From Metellina segmentata (Eukaryota > Arthropoda > Arachnida > Araneae > Tetragnathidae): a stretch of 64,000 nucleotides of DNA. A program made the translations under genes and the position numbers. Every line of letters begins with the position of its first letter. The first letter of the stretch is position 1. The notes below the pieces were generated by a model. The model did not search any database and was not told the origin of the DNA. It saw only the letters and a program-made list of their open reading frames with translations. Shown here in pieces: positions 1 to 12,300 of this stretch. Where the stretch lies: the NCBI GenBank assembly GCA_947359465.1, contig OX375880.1, positions 26,684,548 through 26,748,547 on the forward strand, in the 5' to 3' direction.

Positions 1-866
1 GACTTTCTTTTCAATTTCGGAACGACGGTGGTGCTGTGCAGCTGTTTGAGACGCGCGCGCACTTTTCTCGCGCGCGTTTTTTTACGCCCAGTGGCACTGT
101 TCTGCATCTGCTCCCCGATATCTCTTTCATGCCCCTCACCCCTCCATATAATTTCAAACGAAGAACTTACGAACTTTTTAAAAAAAAATCGATTGTAAAA
201 GAATATTTTTTCAGCAAAGGGGGCACTCAAACGAAATTCACTTCCGTCCCCCTTTTTATTTCCCGTTTTGTTTGCCGACAGACTAGATGATGGGGGGGGG
301 GGGTCATTGGAGTTAAGTGCTTGGAATAAGACACCACTTTTAATGACAATGGACTCTTGTGTGTTCTGTCTGGTACTGGTGAAACAGTTAGTTGTGCGCT
401 CATTTCACCCCGTGTGAGGCTAGCGATGGCCGAAACAAGATTTCTTTTGTAAAATCACTTTTATAAGAGAAGTTCTGAGTGGATTCAAGAAGCTGAGATA
501 AATGATTTATACGCAGTGAGGACGTAGAAAGACATTCAGTGTTTCGCGTTGAAGTAGCAGCAATTGAAGCAGGTGATACGAAAACGCATACTCATCGTTG
601 TGCAAGAATAAGTCGTTCCAATCTGGATGCGATACATGAGCAATTTGTTTAATCCTTATGCTCATTTTTTGTGTTTAGGTAATTCTTTGTGAACCGCACT
701 CAAAGCACAAGTGTATTTTAAGACAGATCCCAGTCTAATTAGCCCTTGTTTAGCAGAAAATGCAGCTAAGCCGACAAACCAAAGCACATGTGCAGAATTA
801 TTTGCTGACCGAAACTTCAATGACACACAACTCATCAAGCGACAGTGGATCAAAAGTATGAAGTAT

Positions 867-957
867 TGTCCTTGGATCTTTCCCTCCGGGATTGATTCCG
901 GACCGTCGCCAATAGCCAGCTGTGTTGCACCAGTTCGACGCGAATTCAACTACCTGA
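867..957 (+). repeat. SINE-1 3' tail fragment
   Basis: The stretch matches the end of the main SINE family of this window: the CTTGGATCTTTCCCT block, then a GATT(C)CGGACCGTCG block, then a TGTGTTGC..AGT.CGACG end. The tRNA-like head and the middle are absent, and it is more diverged than most other copies, so it is an old 5'-truncated insertion. Confidence 0.6.
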
Positions 958-1123
958 CATAACCTCAACACAGGACACTATACTATGCTAACACTTAATG
1001 CCAAGTAATGGTACAAATTGGTAAAAAAATATCGGGGTGTTCATGTCTTTTTCTACATCTCTATATTACGTTACTGTTAAATCCACTATTCGCACCTTAC
1101 GACTATTTTTAAACATGTCTGCG

Positions 1124-1197
1124 TTTTAAAATATGGGATCTTAATGAAACTTTTGTCTTTATAATATGTTTAAAATATGGGATCTTAATGAAACTTC
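1124..1197. repeat. 29-bp direct repeat, two copies
   Basis: TTTAAAATATGGGATCTTAA followed by TGAAACTT occurs at about 1124-1152 and again at 1169-1197, separated by 16 bases. No gene is involved; this looks like a local tandem duplication. Confidence 0.7.
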
Positions 1198-1429
1198 TCT
1201 AGTTTCTTTTTAATTAAATTTTAAAACCAAAATTGCTTGAGGGTGTCTTGGGCTCCGTGGAATCACGGCAGTCCATCCTAAAACTTATAATGCCCTTTTC
1301 AAAACATTTAGTAGGCTCTAGTGCATATATTCTAGCAACAGAATAACTAAAAACACAGTAATAATTATTGAGATGACTTTTGGGGCGCAGAATGCTTTCT
1401 TGGAGCATTGTTTGGATATCAGATCTGGA

Positions 1430-1629
1430 TCGTATACATTGAGCCATCCTTATCCCCACCCTAGTCCTAGGCGGCGCTGGTTCGATTCCTGTAACCTCAC
1501 CATGGCTGTATTTTTTGTGTTGGTACCACTCTTTTCGTGAGTTTATATTCTTTATCTAGCATTGTTTGGCTTGTGTTTGGGCGCGCCATAGCCAGATATG
1601 GCTCTTGTGCTATAAAACCAAACTAACCC
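1430..1629 (+). repeat. SINE-2 (second tRNA-derived SINE family)
   Basis: A box-B-like GGTTCGATTCC lies at about 1479-1489. The 3' part carries the family hallmark seen elsewhere in the window (19.8, 26.5, 35.8, 38.7 kb): TTTGG(C).. then AGCCAGATATGGCT, TTGTGC and TATAAAACCAAACTAACC. The 5' limit is uncertain because box A is not recognisable. Confidence 0.6.
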
Positions 1630-1748
1630 AGAGACCCTACATAACAGGGGGTGAGGGTAGTCGGGATTAAGGTACCAGGACCTAAAGAGAGCTCATGGTT
1701 AAGTGAATGTTATTGCACTGTTGTGTTTACGATAACAATGGGCTTACG

Positions 1749-1960
1749 ATTGAAGGGGTGAGTGGAAGAAGGTTATGTGACATTTTTGTAGCTTCGAGAT
1801 ATTTGTCCTCAAGGTCTAGTACTTGTTGTCGAAACTCCTTCTATCTCACTAGATGAGATAGAAGGAGTTTGGGATTGGTGGTGCTGTCTGTATCTACATA
1901 GGGGTTTTGCTCAAGTTGTCAGCACAAGTCATACCTTACTCCGAGACTCACCCCTTCAAT
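1749..1960. repeat. Nested inverted repeat (fold-back element)
   Basis: ATTGAAGGGGTGAGT at 1749-1763 is the exact reverse complement of ACTCACCCCTTCAAT at 1946-1960. Between them a perfect 17-bp hairpin, AAACTCCTTCTATCTCA at 1832-1848 and its complement at 1854-1870, has a 5-base loop. No coding potential is seen; it may be a fold-back or MITE-like element. Confidence 0.6.
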
Positions 1961-1992
1961 TGTCAGAGGCGGATAATTTAAACATATCTATG

Positions 1993-2639
1993 TATATAAT
2001 TCTCTTACGTGGCACGCAAAAAGGACGTTATTTGTTATCGCGTTTTGGCAACATTGTACGATTGTTTGTTTACCATAAAACCTCGCGCCTCAATTGAATT
2101 TAGAGCGTTATCGGATGAAATTTTATTGAAAAAAAAATTTTAGTCGAGCCGTTGTAGTTAATAGAAATCAAAGGAAGCGGAGGATCTTTTCAGGGCCATT
2201 TAAAAAACGGTCCTTTTCAGGGCTAACAATTATAGATCAACAAGACGCTTGCACTGCAATTTTCGACAGCAAACTCAATGAAAAAGTGTGAGTGGCTCGA
2301 GTGCTTGGCTTGGAGTGAGTGGCTCGAGACGCACAAACAACATGCTGGGTATTCGATTTCCAATCAGCGCTACCGTTTCGAAACAAAATTTGCTCAAAGT
2401 TTTCATTTGAATTCTGATTCCAGAGGTACTATATTTTTATTTTCTGAAAAAAATCAAATTTAGATTTGATTTTTTTTTTGGAATATCATATTTTGTCCTC
2501 AACAATTCCTTCTGCTAGGACACAAGTCTTCATTGATGCGAGCAAAGCAAGCATAGGTTCGCTCAGCGAACCAATGAGGTTTGCGAAGCAATCCTCCGGG
2601 GGTTAGCGAGCGTTAGCGAGCAGGGGGCGGGCCCCCTAG
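1993..2639 (+). mobile_element. Non-autonomous Helitron-like element, copy 1
   Basis: It shares its 5' part (AATTCTCTTACGTGGCACGC, then GTTATTTGTTATCGCGTTTT), its middle (CATGCTGGGTATTCGATTTC) and its 3' part (GTTAGCGAGCAGGG, GCGGGCCCCCTAG) with 40541-40983. The 3' end has a G-rich/C-rich stem (GGGGGC..GCCCCC) directly followed by CTAG|T and there is no terminal inverted repeat, as in Helitrons. No Rep/helicase coding sequence is present. The 5' boundary is approximate. Confidence 0.6.
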
Positions 2640-2867
2640 TTCAAAGTTATTACACTGAGTACTTGGAGGATACATATTTTCGGTTCATAAAGAGCCCGTC
2701 ACACAAACTGGGATGGGGGCCCAAATGCAGATGCGAGGAGTGAGTACAGCCTCAAAATGCATTCCTATTGCAACATATATAAAGAAAAGGCGCTCACAAC
2801 ATTTCTTATTCACATAATGTATGACAATAACCATTCACCGCCAGAAAAAGTCAAGCAAAGTAACATA

Positions 2868-3120
2868 TCGCACCCCGGCAAGAAAATTGACACAACTCAA
2901 AAAATAAAAATTTTGATGTTATATCATTGAAAAATATGTATGAGCTGCCCCAGCGTGTTATATTACTATTCTATAGAATATAATAGAAATTACCACCATA
3001 AATAGGTTCCTAAAATTTAAAAGAAGCTTATACTATTTCAATATAAGTTTTATAGTATCCTTTAAGTTGATGTTTTTCTCAAATTCTGAGTTGTGTGTTA
3101 CTTTTTTTGCCGGGGTGCGA
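2868..3120 (+). mobile_element. 253-bp TA-flanked MITE, copy 1
   Basis: Terminal inverted repeats begin TCGCACCCCGGCAAGAAAA on the left and end TTTGCCGGGGTGCGA on the right; TA flanks both sides (2866-2867, 3121-3122). A second copy in opposite orientation is at 11416-11676. TIR plus TA duplication suggests a non-autonomous Tc1/mariner-superfamily element. It sits just downstream of CBFB coding exon 5, and if the adjoining intron were retained the reading frame would stop inside this MITE at 3079. Confidence 0.85.
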
Positions 3121-3201
3121 TATGCTGAGCAAGTAGAAAAGAAAACGGTAAAATAAAAATAAGAAATAAAAATCTGGGGTTCTGTACCTTGAGGCTCTTA
3201 C

Positions 3202-3321
3202 CTCCACTTCTGCTTCCACGTGCCTCTCGTGTTGCGCTCGGTACACCCTCTGCTTCTCTTCGAAGTCCCGCAACCTCTGGTTGTACCTTTCGATCTGCTC
3301 CCGCAACACGGTATCTTCCAT
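3202..3321 (-). CDS. CBFB: CBFB coding exon 5
   Basis: Acceptor CCTTGCAG, then 40 codons, MEDTVLREQIERYNQRLRDF..HVEAEVE, a charged helical tail comparable to the human segment ending REEME. The donor GAG|GTAAGAG at 3201 is at the same place as the last human intron. The following exon is not found in 1-3195. Confidence 0.93.
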
Positions 3322-6300
3322 CTGCAAGGAATCCGAATTTAGGGAACGAACTTTCGGTTGGGACCCGAAAAACTGCAGCAGTTTCAAGGGACTGCGAAAA
3401 AGACAGCGTTTGGAAAAAAAGAACAGATGCTTACTTGGGCTCTTTCTTCGTCGTATTCCAGACATCCTACACCGTCCAGTCTCTCCAAGTCTAACCAACC
3501 TCTCCACCGAACGCAAACTCCGTTCATTATGAAGCCCGATTTGATGTGAACCTGCGAAAAGACAAAAGGGAAATTTAAAAAATGAGGAAACCATTGCCAT
3601 TTGGAATTACTATAACGTAATACAAATAAGATAATCTCTCGACAGTTTGATTGGGTTTTATGGCGCAAGATCCAGAATTCTCGACAGTTTGAATTCTAAT
3701 TATTATTTTCAAATGACTCAGAAAGTGTGTTTTGTAAGTGTATTAAACAAGTACAAACAACTAAATTATAAAATATATGAAAAAGACATCGACAGAGACA
3801 TATAATGGAAACAGATAATAGAAATACAAACGAAACACGCCCAATCAAAAATTTCAAGATATACTTTTTTTTAAGCTTTTTTTCTAGACCAAAATGTGGT
3901 GAAATTTAGGTCAGTGTGTTCATGAAGTCATTTTTTCTTTGCATGAAAGTTAGATTTCTTCTTGAGAAAAACACGTTCCTCCACACAGAATGACTACTGA
4001 CAGAAAATATCTCCGCATAACAAACAAGATTTTTTCTCTTAGTAGTTTTAATTACACTTCTTTAATCTTTATTATTTTCAAATTATGAGACAAAGAGTAT
4101 TATTTTTATGCTGTAAATAATTCATTATGAATTATTTTATAAAAGAACCTTAACAGAGATGCAGAACGGGAAACAAAGAATTCTACAAGCTTGCTAAAGA
4201 TGCGCCGTTACCGTGGTAACATACTTTTAAATTTGCGCGTTCTAAGCGAAAACCGGTGTTTTAAAACAGTTCGTTTATTCTAAGGCTCGCAAATTTGCAT
4301 AAGTAAAAATTTTTTTTCCTATAAGTTACAGAAATTGTAAAATTTTACGCTATATTTTATGCACAAAGATTAAGTAATTCACTCCCATTCTGATAGAGAA
4401 CGTAGTATTTAAAAATGTTTGCTCAAAACAATTCTTCTGTTAGTTATTACTATCGTTTATGTAAAAGAACCTATTTTCCACAAACTAAAATTACGAATTT
4501 TCAAAATTATCATATATTCTCTGAATGTACATTAACTTTATTTGAAAACGAACAGTAGCATCATGTATTGTTCTGAATTCAATTCAAGTTTGTTTACTGA
4601 TAAAAAACCGAGAAACTATTCTATTAGAATTGTTTGAAAAAAACAGTTCATTTCTTGAAACTACTATTCGGCAACAGTTTTATATAGTCGGACGCCGTAC
4701 ATAAAATATTCATTTCCTTATGGAACAATAGAAAAAAGGCAGCACCATTGCTAAAACTCATATGTGCATTCAAAATAAATAAATGTTCTAAAATCCGCCG
4801 AAAGTAGTGTCAACAGCGCCACGAAAGCGATTTCTAGAGATCAGATCAATTCAACTGTCGGGACCCATAAGATTTTCTTTCATTCTCCTCAAACAGCCAC
4901 ACCGCAATTACACCATAAAACACTTAAAACATCGTAAAGAAAGAAAGCAAAAGTGGGACCACCCATGTTGCAGCGCCATTTGCAAGCGTCCAAATTTTAT
5001 TACCGCAATTAGGCTACAAATTACCACACGCAGCCAATCTCGGATTTCCTTCCCTACTGTCTGCTATAAATCAATTGAATTTCTGAGCGGCAGCCGGCTA
5101 AGCTCAGAGCAAACGATAATTTCTTGTGGCAAATTCGGCTTCAATTATAAAGCCCAAGTGTGTAGTTATCGGCGATTTAATACTCATTGGTAGCATTGGA
5201 AGCTCATGTTCTCTGACCGTCACATCTTACGCTATTAATTCTAAAAAATATTCTTGCTTATATATTTCCACTCTTCTAAGGCCTGGAGCGATTGTAATAA
5301 GTGTAACATGTCGGTGAAAACATGTGTTATATAAATTAATGGAACACGCAGACCAGTTACTTGTCGAGGTGTTGGAACGATACATTTTCTTGACAGTTAT
5401 TCTGAAAATCTATCGATATAGGAGTGGTAGACATGACACGTATACCTATGTTATGTAATATTTCACATACGCTTTTTTACGCTGTTACCGAAGTTGTCCA
5501 TGATTTAGAATGAAAAATAACTCAAACGACTGATTCGCTTTTTACATTCATAAACATAAATCGGTTTTCGATTCTTTTTAGTATGGTAGGAAATGGCAAC
5601 AGTTTTATTTTATTCTTCGTAACTCTTTTTTTTTTGTGTGAGTATTTTAAAAATAATCGTGCAATTGATCATTCTACGAAAGAGCATAGTTGAAATTTGT
5701 TCTTTCAAGTAAGTCAAATTTTATTTTAGTAAACTTTATATTGTTCAATTATTTCAAGAATATTCATAAAATGAAACTCACATTATTTAAAAGTTCTGCA
5801 TGTTTTCTAGTTTTATCTAGAATTTTCATAGCTTCTTTTTCAAAACGAACATTTCTTTTTTTTAAGGCGAATATACAAGTATTGTATAGAATTTCACTCA
5901 GAAATCAAAATCAGAATAATAGCATTTTCAACCATTGATTCACCTCAGCGAATTTTAAAAGAACATTGTCGTGATCTAAGTCCAAGATTCGATGTTGCCG
6001 AGAAAAAAAAGGCAATTTTTCTCCTTGCGCTTTGATGACATCCACCAACTTCCGAGCGCAGGAAAAGTAATATAGGAGGGAGTAAGAGTTCCATCCCTTT
6101 CATGGCTCATTTCAATGAAACAATGTCGACTAAAAAAGCTTAAAAGGAACAATCTCTATTTCAAAGTGTCATTATAAAGTAATTTAAGGGAATTTGAGGG
6201 GGCCGAACCATATTACACCTGTCTTTTGGTCGAAAATGAGTTTACCTTAAGGTCGATGTACTCCTTGCACTAGGTAGAAATTTTTAAAAGCTCAACAAAA

Positions 6301-9300
6301 ACGCATTTTCACTTTAATACGTGTTTTTTTGTTGCGTGCATAGAAGGTTTCAGTAAATATGGCGATTCATATTCCCTACAAGTTGAATTCAATAATATTT
6401 TCCACTACTTTTGGTTTTACATACATCGAGACTTTATGATCAGCACGTAAAAGAATAATAATAACTGGAATTTTATTTTCGTGCTTTTATTGTTCTTTTA
6501 AGCTTATGTTGAAGGGGGGGGGAAGCTTAGATGAACTAAAGAAACTTTTATCTAGTAAAAATACTGATCACACAAATCCTATGTTTTATTGGTATGTAAT
6601 TAATATGACCGTAAATAAAGTGACCATATCGTTGACCTACAAGTAACACTAAGTAAGAAAACAATTTTGAGAAAACAAAAGACGAAATTGCTACTTACTA
6701 ATTGCGTTTCTCAAGAAGAAAATCTAACTATCATGCAGTCTATCAATCTAACTATCAGTCTAGAAATAACCACATTCCTGGCAAGATCAAAAAATATATC
6801 TTGAAATTTTTTTTAAAACTCGGTTTCACTTTAAAATCGATGATATGACTAAAATCCTCGTTTATCAATCTACTATCTAAACAGATTTATAATATAATTA
6901 CAGAGCAAAATTTTCCAAAGTATGCTAATGGACAGTGTCTTATTAAATTTCAATCAATCTATCTATTCTAACTTTTTATTTATACTATTTACTACTGAAA
7001 GCTCAATATTTTATTAGTCTATTTAGACGTTTATGTTGTAAAAAAGATCTTGCCACAACAAACCAAACCGATACTAACCTTGTTAATTGATAAATACGTT
7101 CTGTTTCATAAGGTTTAAAAAGAATTATTATTCAAGTGTAGAAAATTAAATTTTGCCATTTTAACAGCAATGCCGTGGACTCCGAATTATTAATAATCAT
7201 GTAAACGGATGCCATGAATATTAGAAAAAGATTTTAATGAAAAGGAAAATGCAAGTAGTACATTTATTGGGGAAGGTCATTTTTAATTAACGTCGTACTA
7301 GAGCAACACAACGGGCTATTGACGACTCTCCGGGTAAGCTTTTCCATCAGATAATGATATTTAGACTTTTTATTGATTGATTTTTTTTTTTTGGGGGGGG
7401 GGGGACAGTGCGAGATCTTGATCTATTCAGAAAGGCTATATTCATCAACAAAATAAATTCAAAAATCTAATAAAAGCAAAACGCCTTCATGGAAAATGAC
7501 CAAATGGTATTAGGCTCACAACATATCGTCAGCTATGTGAAACATACAAAGTCAAAATTTCCAAGATAGTAGTCTTTTCATTTTCTCGAACAGAATGTGG
7601 TGATTTAAATGGATGGGTTTTTAGTCTCATGGTACATGAGACAATATTTGAACAAGTTGTGCCACACAACGTGAAGTAAAACTGATTATAAGACTCCTCC
7701 AATAGGTCAGATTTTTTTGGAGCGGAGCTTAAATTTCTCCTTTAGAAATATAAATAAATATATTATAATTATAATTTTCTAAAAAGTTACTACAGCGATA
7801 CATTGTCACAATAAAAGTATTCTTCTCTGAATAATTGACAAATTGAGTAAATACAAAACGTAATAAATATTCCTTGAAAGTATAAATGCAATTTTCGTAT
7901 TGCTTGAAACATTTCCACTTAATTTTCTCAGAACTGTTGTTTTGACTCAAGTTTGTTTTACTTGTAAGGCGACGATATAATCCCTTAAATGGGTCCAAGA
8001 CACAAAAATCGTCAAATTTTCGAATTAAAAAAAAAATTTACATTATTATTTTAAGAAATTCTCTGTGTTTTTCTGCTCAAAATGACGTCTAAACCATGTT
8101 TCTATCTTAATAGAACTAGAGATATAATAATTTTTGTGGTGCGTTGTTTTGAAAATCTAACACTCTTGACAGTTGTTGTCATGGCAACAACATCCGTCTT
8201 TAAAACTTTAAATGCGTTTTTCTCCATGATACATTTTTTCAAGATTTCCTGTATTCAAATTGCTATAAATCGAAAACCGATAAAGTTTAAGGGTTGAAAT
8301 TTGTAATATATCTTTTTCAAACATTATACTTTAATTTTGATTCAGAAAATTTCAAACAAATATTTACTTTTCAAAAGATGACTTTTTTAAAAAAAGTACC
8401 TTAAAATTTTCAAAAATTTTCATTCAAATTTTTTTTATTTTTTATTAAATAAATATTTTTAAATTGCTGAATCAAAATTAAAGTTTATAAATTTGTGGAT
8501 AATTTACTGCAAGAATTTTGAAAATTGATCAAGAATATTTTTGAGTTTTAGCAATTTAAAATGATTTTTCTTTTTATCGAAAAATTTTAATTTAAAATTA
8601 TTAAAAAACTTTTGTGTTGTGATTTTGTTTATTAGTTAAATGGGTAATCAGTACAAAAAAAATTCACAGTTCTAAATTAATTAATAATTTTTTTTTTAAT
8701 GTGTCCCGGCCCCCTTTAAATTAAAAAGTTTCGTCAACAAAACCACATAAAACAGACATCTTTTTTTCCTTATGCATTCATTGAGAGAGCCTTACGCAAT
8801 TCTCCATTTCCTTTCTAGCGTGCAACAACTCGGAACTAGTTCGTGCACAAAAGCAAAAGCAATACGGACCCTCAACGAGATTAGATACCGAGGTCTCGCA
8901 AAACACTACCGTTCTGGGGCCAACACACGCGTTTAAAAAAGCAACTTTTACAGCGCAGTAACTACGTGTAATTGACCTTTAGAAAAAGAGCATTCTTCGG
9001 TAACAATGTGTCACCTAAATAACAGTTTTTACGCCTAATGACGCCATAATTCGCAGTCGAGAAACAGACACTTTTCTTCATTTCTCCCTCTCCCCTACCT
9101 TGTTCTAATGCAGACTTCAATTTCGAGGAAGAGAAGTGAGAGGTGAGGGGTACTTCACTCTGTGTTTGATCAGTCCCCATCATTTTGCTTCTTTTTTCTG
9201 ATTTCTCGTCATGCTGACAATCATCTGGGCGTCAGGAGTCATCTATCATCCTTACTCAGCGCAGTTTCTTACAGGACGTTGTGTGAACTGACAGGCATAG

Positions 9301-12300
9301 CCGCATCATGCGTTGTGGCTGCAGATTTCCCGACTGTAATGGTGTTTTACCACATACTTGATTGCATGTTGTTACATTGGAATCGCTACACCATTTTTTG
9401 AATAGCATTAAGATCACATCCTTTTGAATGTATTAGTATCAGGAGATATTTTTTGTTACGGAAAACCCCAAATTCTATGCCACAGGGTTTTCTTGCAAAT
9501 TAAATGAAAGCGGATAGTTTTCATTTCCTTTCGAGTAATAATAAAGCGATGGGATTATAGTGTATTGAAAAATGAATTCGGCATAACACAATATCAAGAT
9601 GTGTGAATATAAACAACCGTATACTAACATGGATAGTGTCATTTAAAATGTAACTTGTTAATTTATTTAATTCATTATGAGATTACTCACTACTTATTAT
9701 AATTATTTCGAGGTAAAAGGCATAAAGAGGTAAAACATTTTAGACTAATGTGAGATGAGACCCATTAAAAACTTTACCGAAAAAGTAAACAGTTTCTATT
9801 CAATACACCATCGAAATGGGGTTGATTATTTCTCAGCACTAAATCTAAATTTGGCTATTTGGTTGGTTTATTTGGGTTTTATGGTCCATGATACAGGAAA
9901 GGATAAGAATCAATAAATAAAAGTAGGTATGAGATGTCAACTGAGATTAAAATACAATGAATGCAACTAAGGTTAAAATAGTAATTTAAAAAGAGTAAAA
10001 ATGAGTTTTATATCAGTGCTAATATTTGCAACCTATGAAATGTGATGTGGTACAAAAAGAATAGACGAAAACATATTTATATGAAGTTAATAAATCCAAT
10101 GAGGTATAAAAATGTATTCGATTGGAATGGGGATTTTCTCCCATCAAGTCTTGCAAGTTTAAAATTGGATTGTTAAATAAGTTTCAACGATGATGGTTAA
10201 AAACTGGATAATTGATTAAAATATGATGAACGGTAAGAGACCTCGCACTCTCTCCTAAAAGGCTATACGAATGAACTTCACACAAACATAGACTTCTTAG
10301 AAGTTTTCAAACAAGCATGTGTCCTAATGAAAAACTTTTAGAATTAAATTACTTTATTAGATATGGCAATCTCTTAGATATGTTCTCTTGATACAAACAA
10401 AGCCTTTAAAACGATGTTCATAAAATACGAATTCCACTTATTGTCTACCGAAGTAAATAGTTAGAAATAACGAGTAAATATATCTTACAATTAATTCTTG
10501 ACCGTTGCCATTTTTTAAACATATATCGTTGGCTTAGACCAGAAACTCATTAACTGACAAAATAAATAACTCATTATACAGCTATTTAAAGACAAACTAT
10601 TAATTTTTCAAAGGATCAAAAACATAAATTCTAAGCATTGTATTTCAAATAATCATGGAAAAAAAAACATCTAGGCCTCCGAAAAAGTATGTTTATGAAT
10701 TATGCCGATATGAATACATATAAAAACATTCTTCAATATCTCATAAAATGTTCACACAAAACATGCATTTTCGGGGTGGCTCATTTAATTCACAGCTGCT
10801 GTTTTCAAAAAATTTTATATCAAAACCAACACAACAAATCTATTCCTTCAGTTTCGTAGATGGGCACTGACAAAATTGTTGCTACACACCTGTGGCGTGT
10901 TCACCTGCTCCTGGTTTCCCGATGCAGAACGCGGCCTGATTACCAAATGACGTGACCCCCACGCATACTGCTGTTTAATGTACCGTTAAGTACCTGCCGT
11001 ACGGGAGGCAATGATACCACTCAGGAAGAGACTGCCTATTAATTTAGGGACTCGTGACAGGGATGAAATGATTTTTCCGGTCCAGAAATTCTACCGGAAT
11101 AGCACGTGATTCATAGGTATCGCAGCAATCGTTTATTAATATTACATATGTAACTGCTAAATTATATCGACACGAAATAACTACGTAGCCTAAAATAATT
11201 ACGAACAAACAGGTGTTTTATTTAGTTCCCGCCTATAGGATTAGATGAGTATCACTATTATGAATCATTTATTACTATTATCCCTCAATGCCCGGTCAAT
11301 TGCATATAAATAATTATGGCACTGCAGGGGTGGAATTGTAAACCTCTTGGCGCTACCTTGGTGCATTACAGTGAGGGGGTAGATTCACGTTACACCTCAC
11401 ATGCATACCATCATATCACACCTCGGCAAGAAAAGTGACATAACTCAAAATTGCAGAATTTGAGAAACATGTACTTAAAGGATACTATAAAACTTATATT
11501 GAAATAGTATAAGCTTCTCTTTTAAATTTTAGGTAACTATTTATGGTGGTATAACTTCTATTATATTCTATAGAATAGTATTATAACACGCTTGGGCACC
11601 TCATACATATTTTTCAGTGACATAACATCAACATTTTTATTTTTTGAGTTGTGTCACTTTTCTTGCCGGGGTGCGATATATTTTTAGCACAACCCGTTAT
11701 ATCCATGCCCTACTCTAATTTGAAGCATAAACCTTTCGACCCTAACCACTAGACTGATTGGTCAGCTTTAAATACTAAATATTTGGGTGTATTTTTTATC
11801 AAGTGGTTGACGACTTTTGCAGTCAATCTTGGGTCAGTCCATTTTTGAAAAGACGTAAAAGCGCGTTGGTGGAAGACCGCCACATGGCAAAAGCATGAAT
11901 GATGATCCATGGATATCCCTTCAATAAACCTTGGGAAACTCCCCTTCCTTCCAGACAACTCGTTGTACACCGAACGATAAGTCCAATTACAGTATAGTGT
12001 GACTCCCACGTCCCCAGTCCGGGATTTTCAATGAGTCTATTACTTAAATTAGGGGACTGGTGGCTAAAAGCGTTTCCAAGATTGGCGTCTGTTTAGCTCG
12101 GATTCTGGTTCGAAGTGTGTGGTTCGGTGCCGAAAACGACAGCAATGGTAACGTGTTGCAAAGGGAAAACTATCCACATCGATCAAATTTCATGATTTTG
12201 CGTATGGCAACCTTGGTTTAACAAAGGTGCCACACATATTCAGAAATCGATTGACCCAAGTCGACTACCTTGTCGTGGGTGCCGCTTTATACCGATCCCG

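Noticed and set aside
3079..3600. Single 173-codon CBFB ORF
   Set aside because: It reads through the 113-bp intron between exons 4 and 5 and past the exon 5 donor, and in another frame for exon 4. Splice sites and homology define the exons instead.
4807..5193. 128-codon plus-strand ORF in CBFB intron 3
   Set aside because: It opens at GTG rather than ATG, has no recognisable domain and no splice or promoter context.
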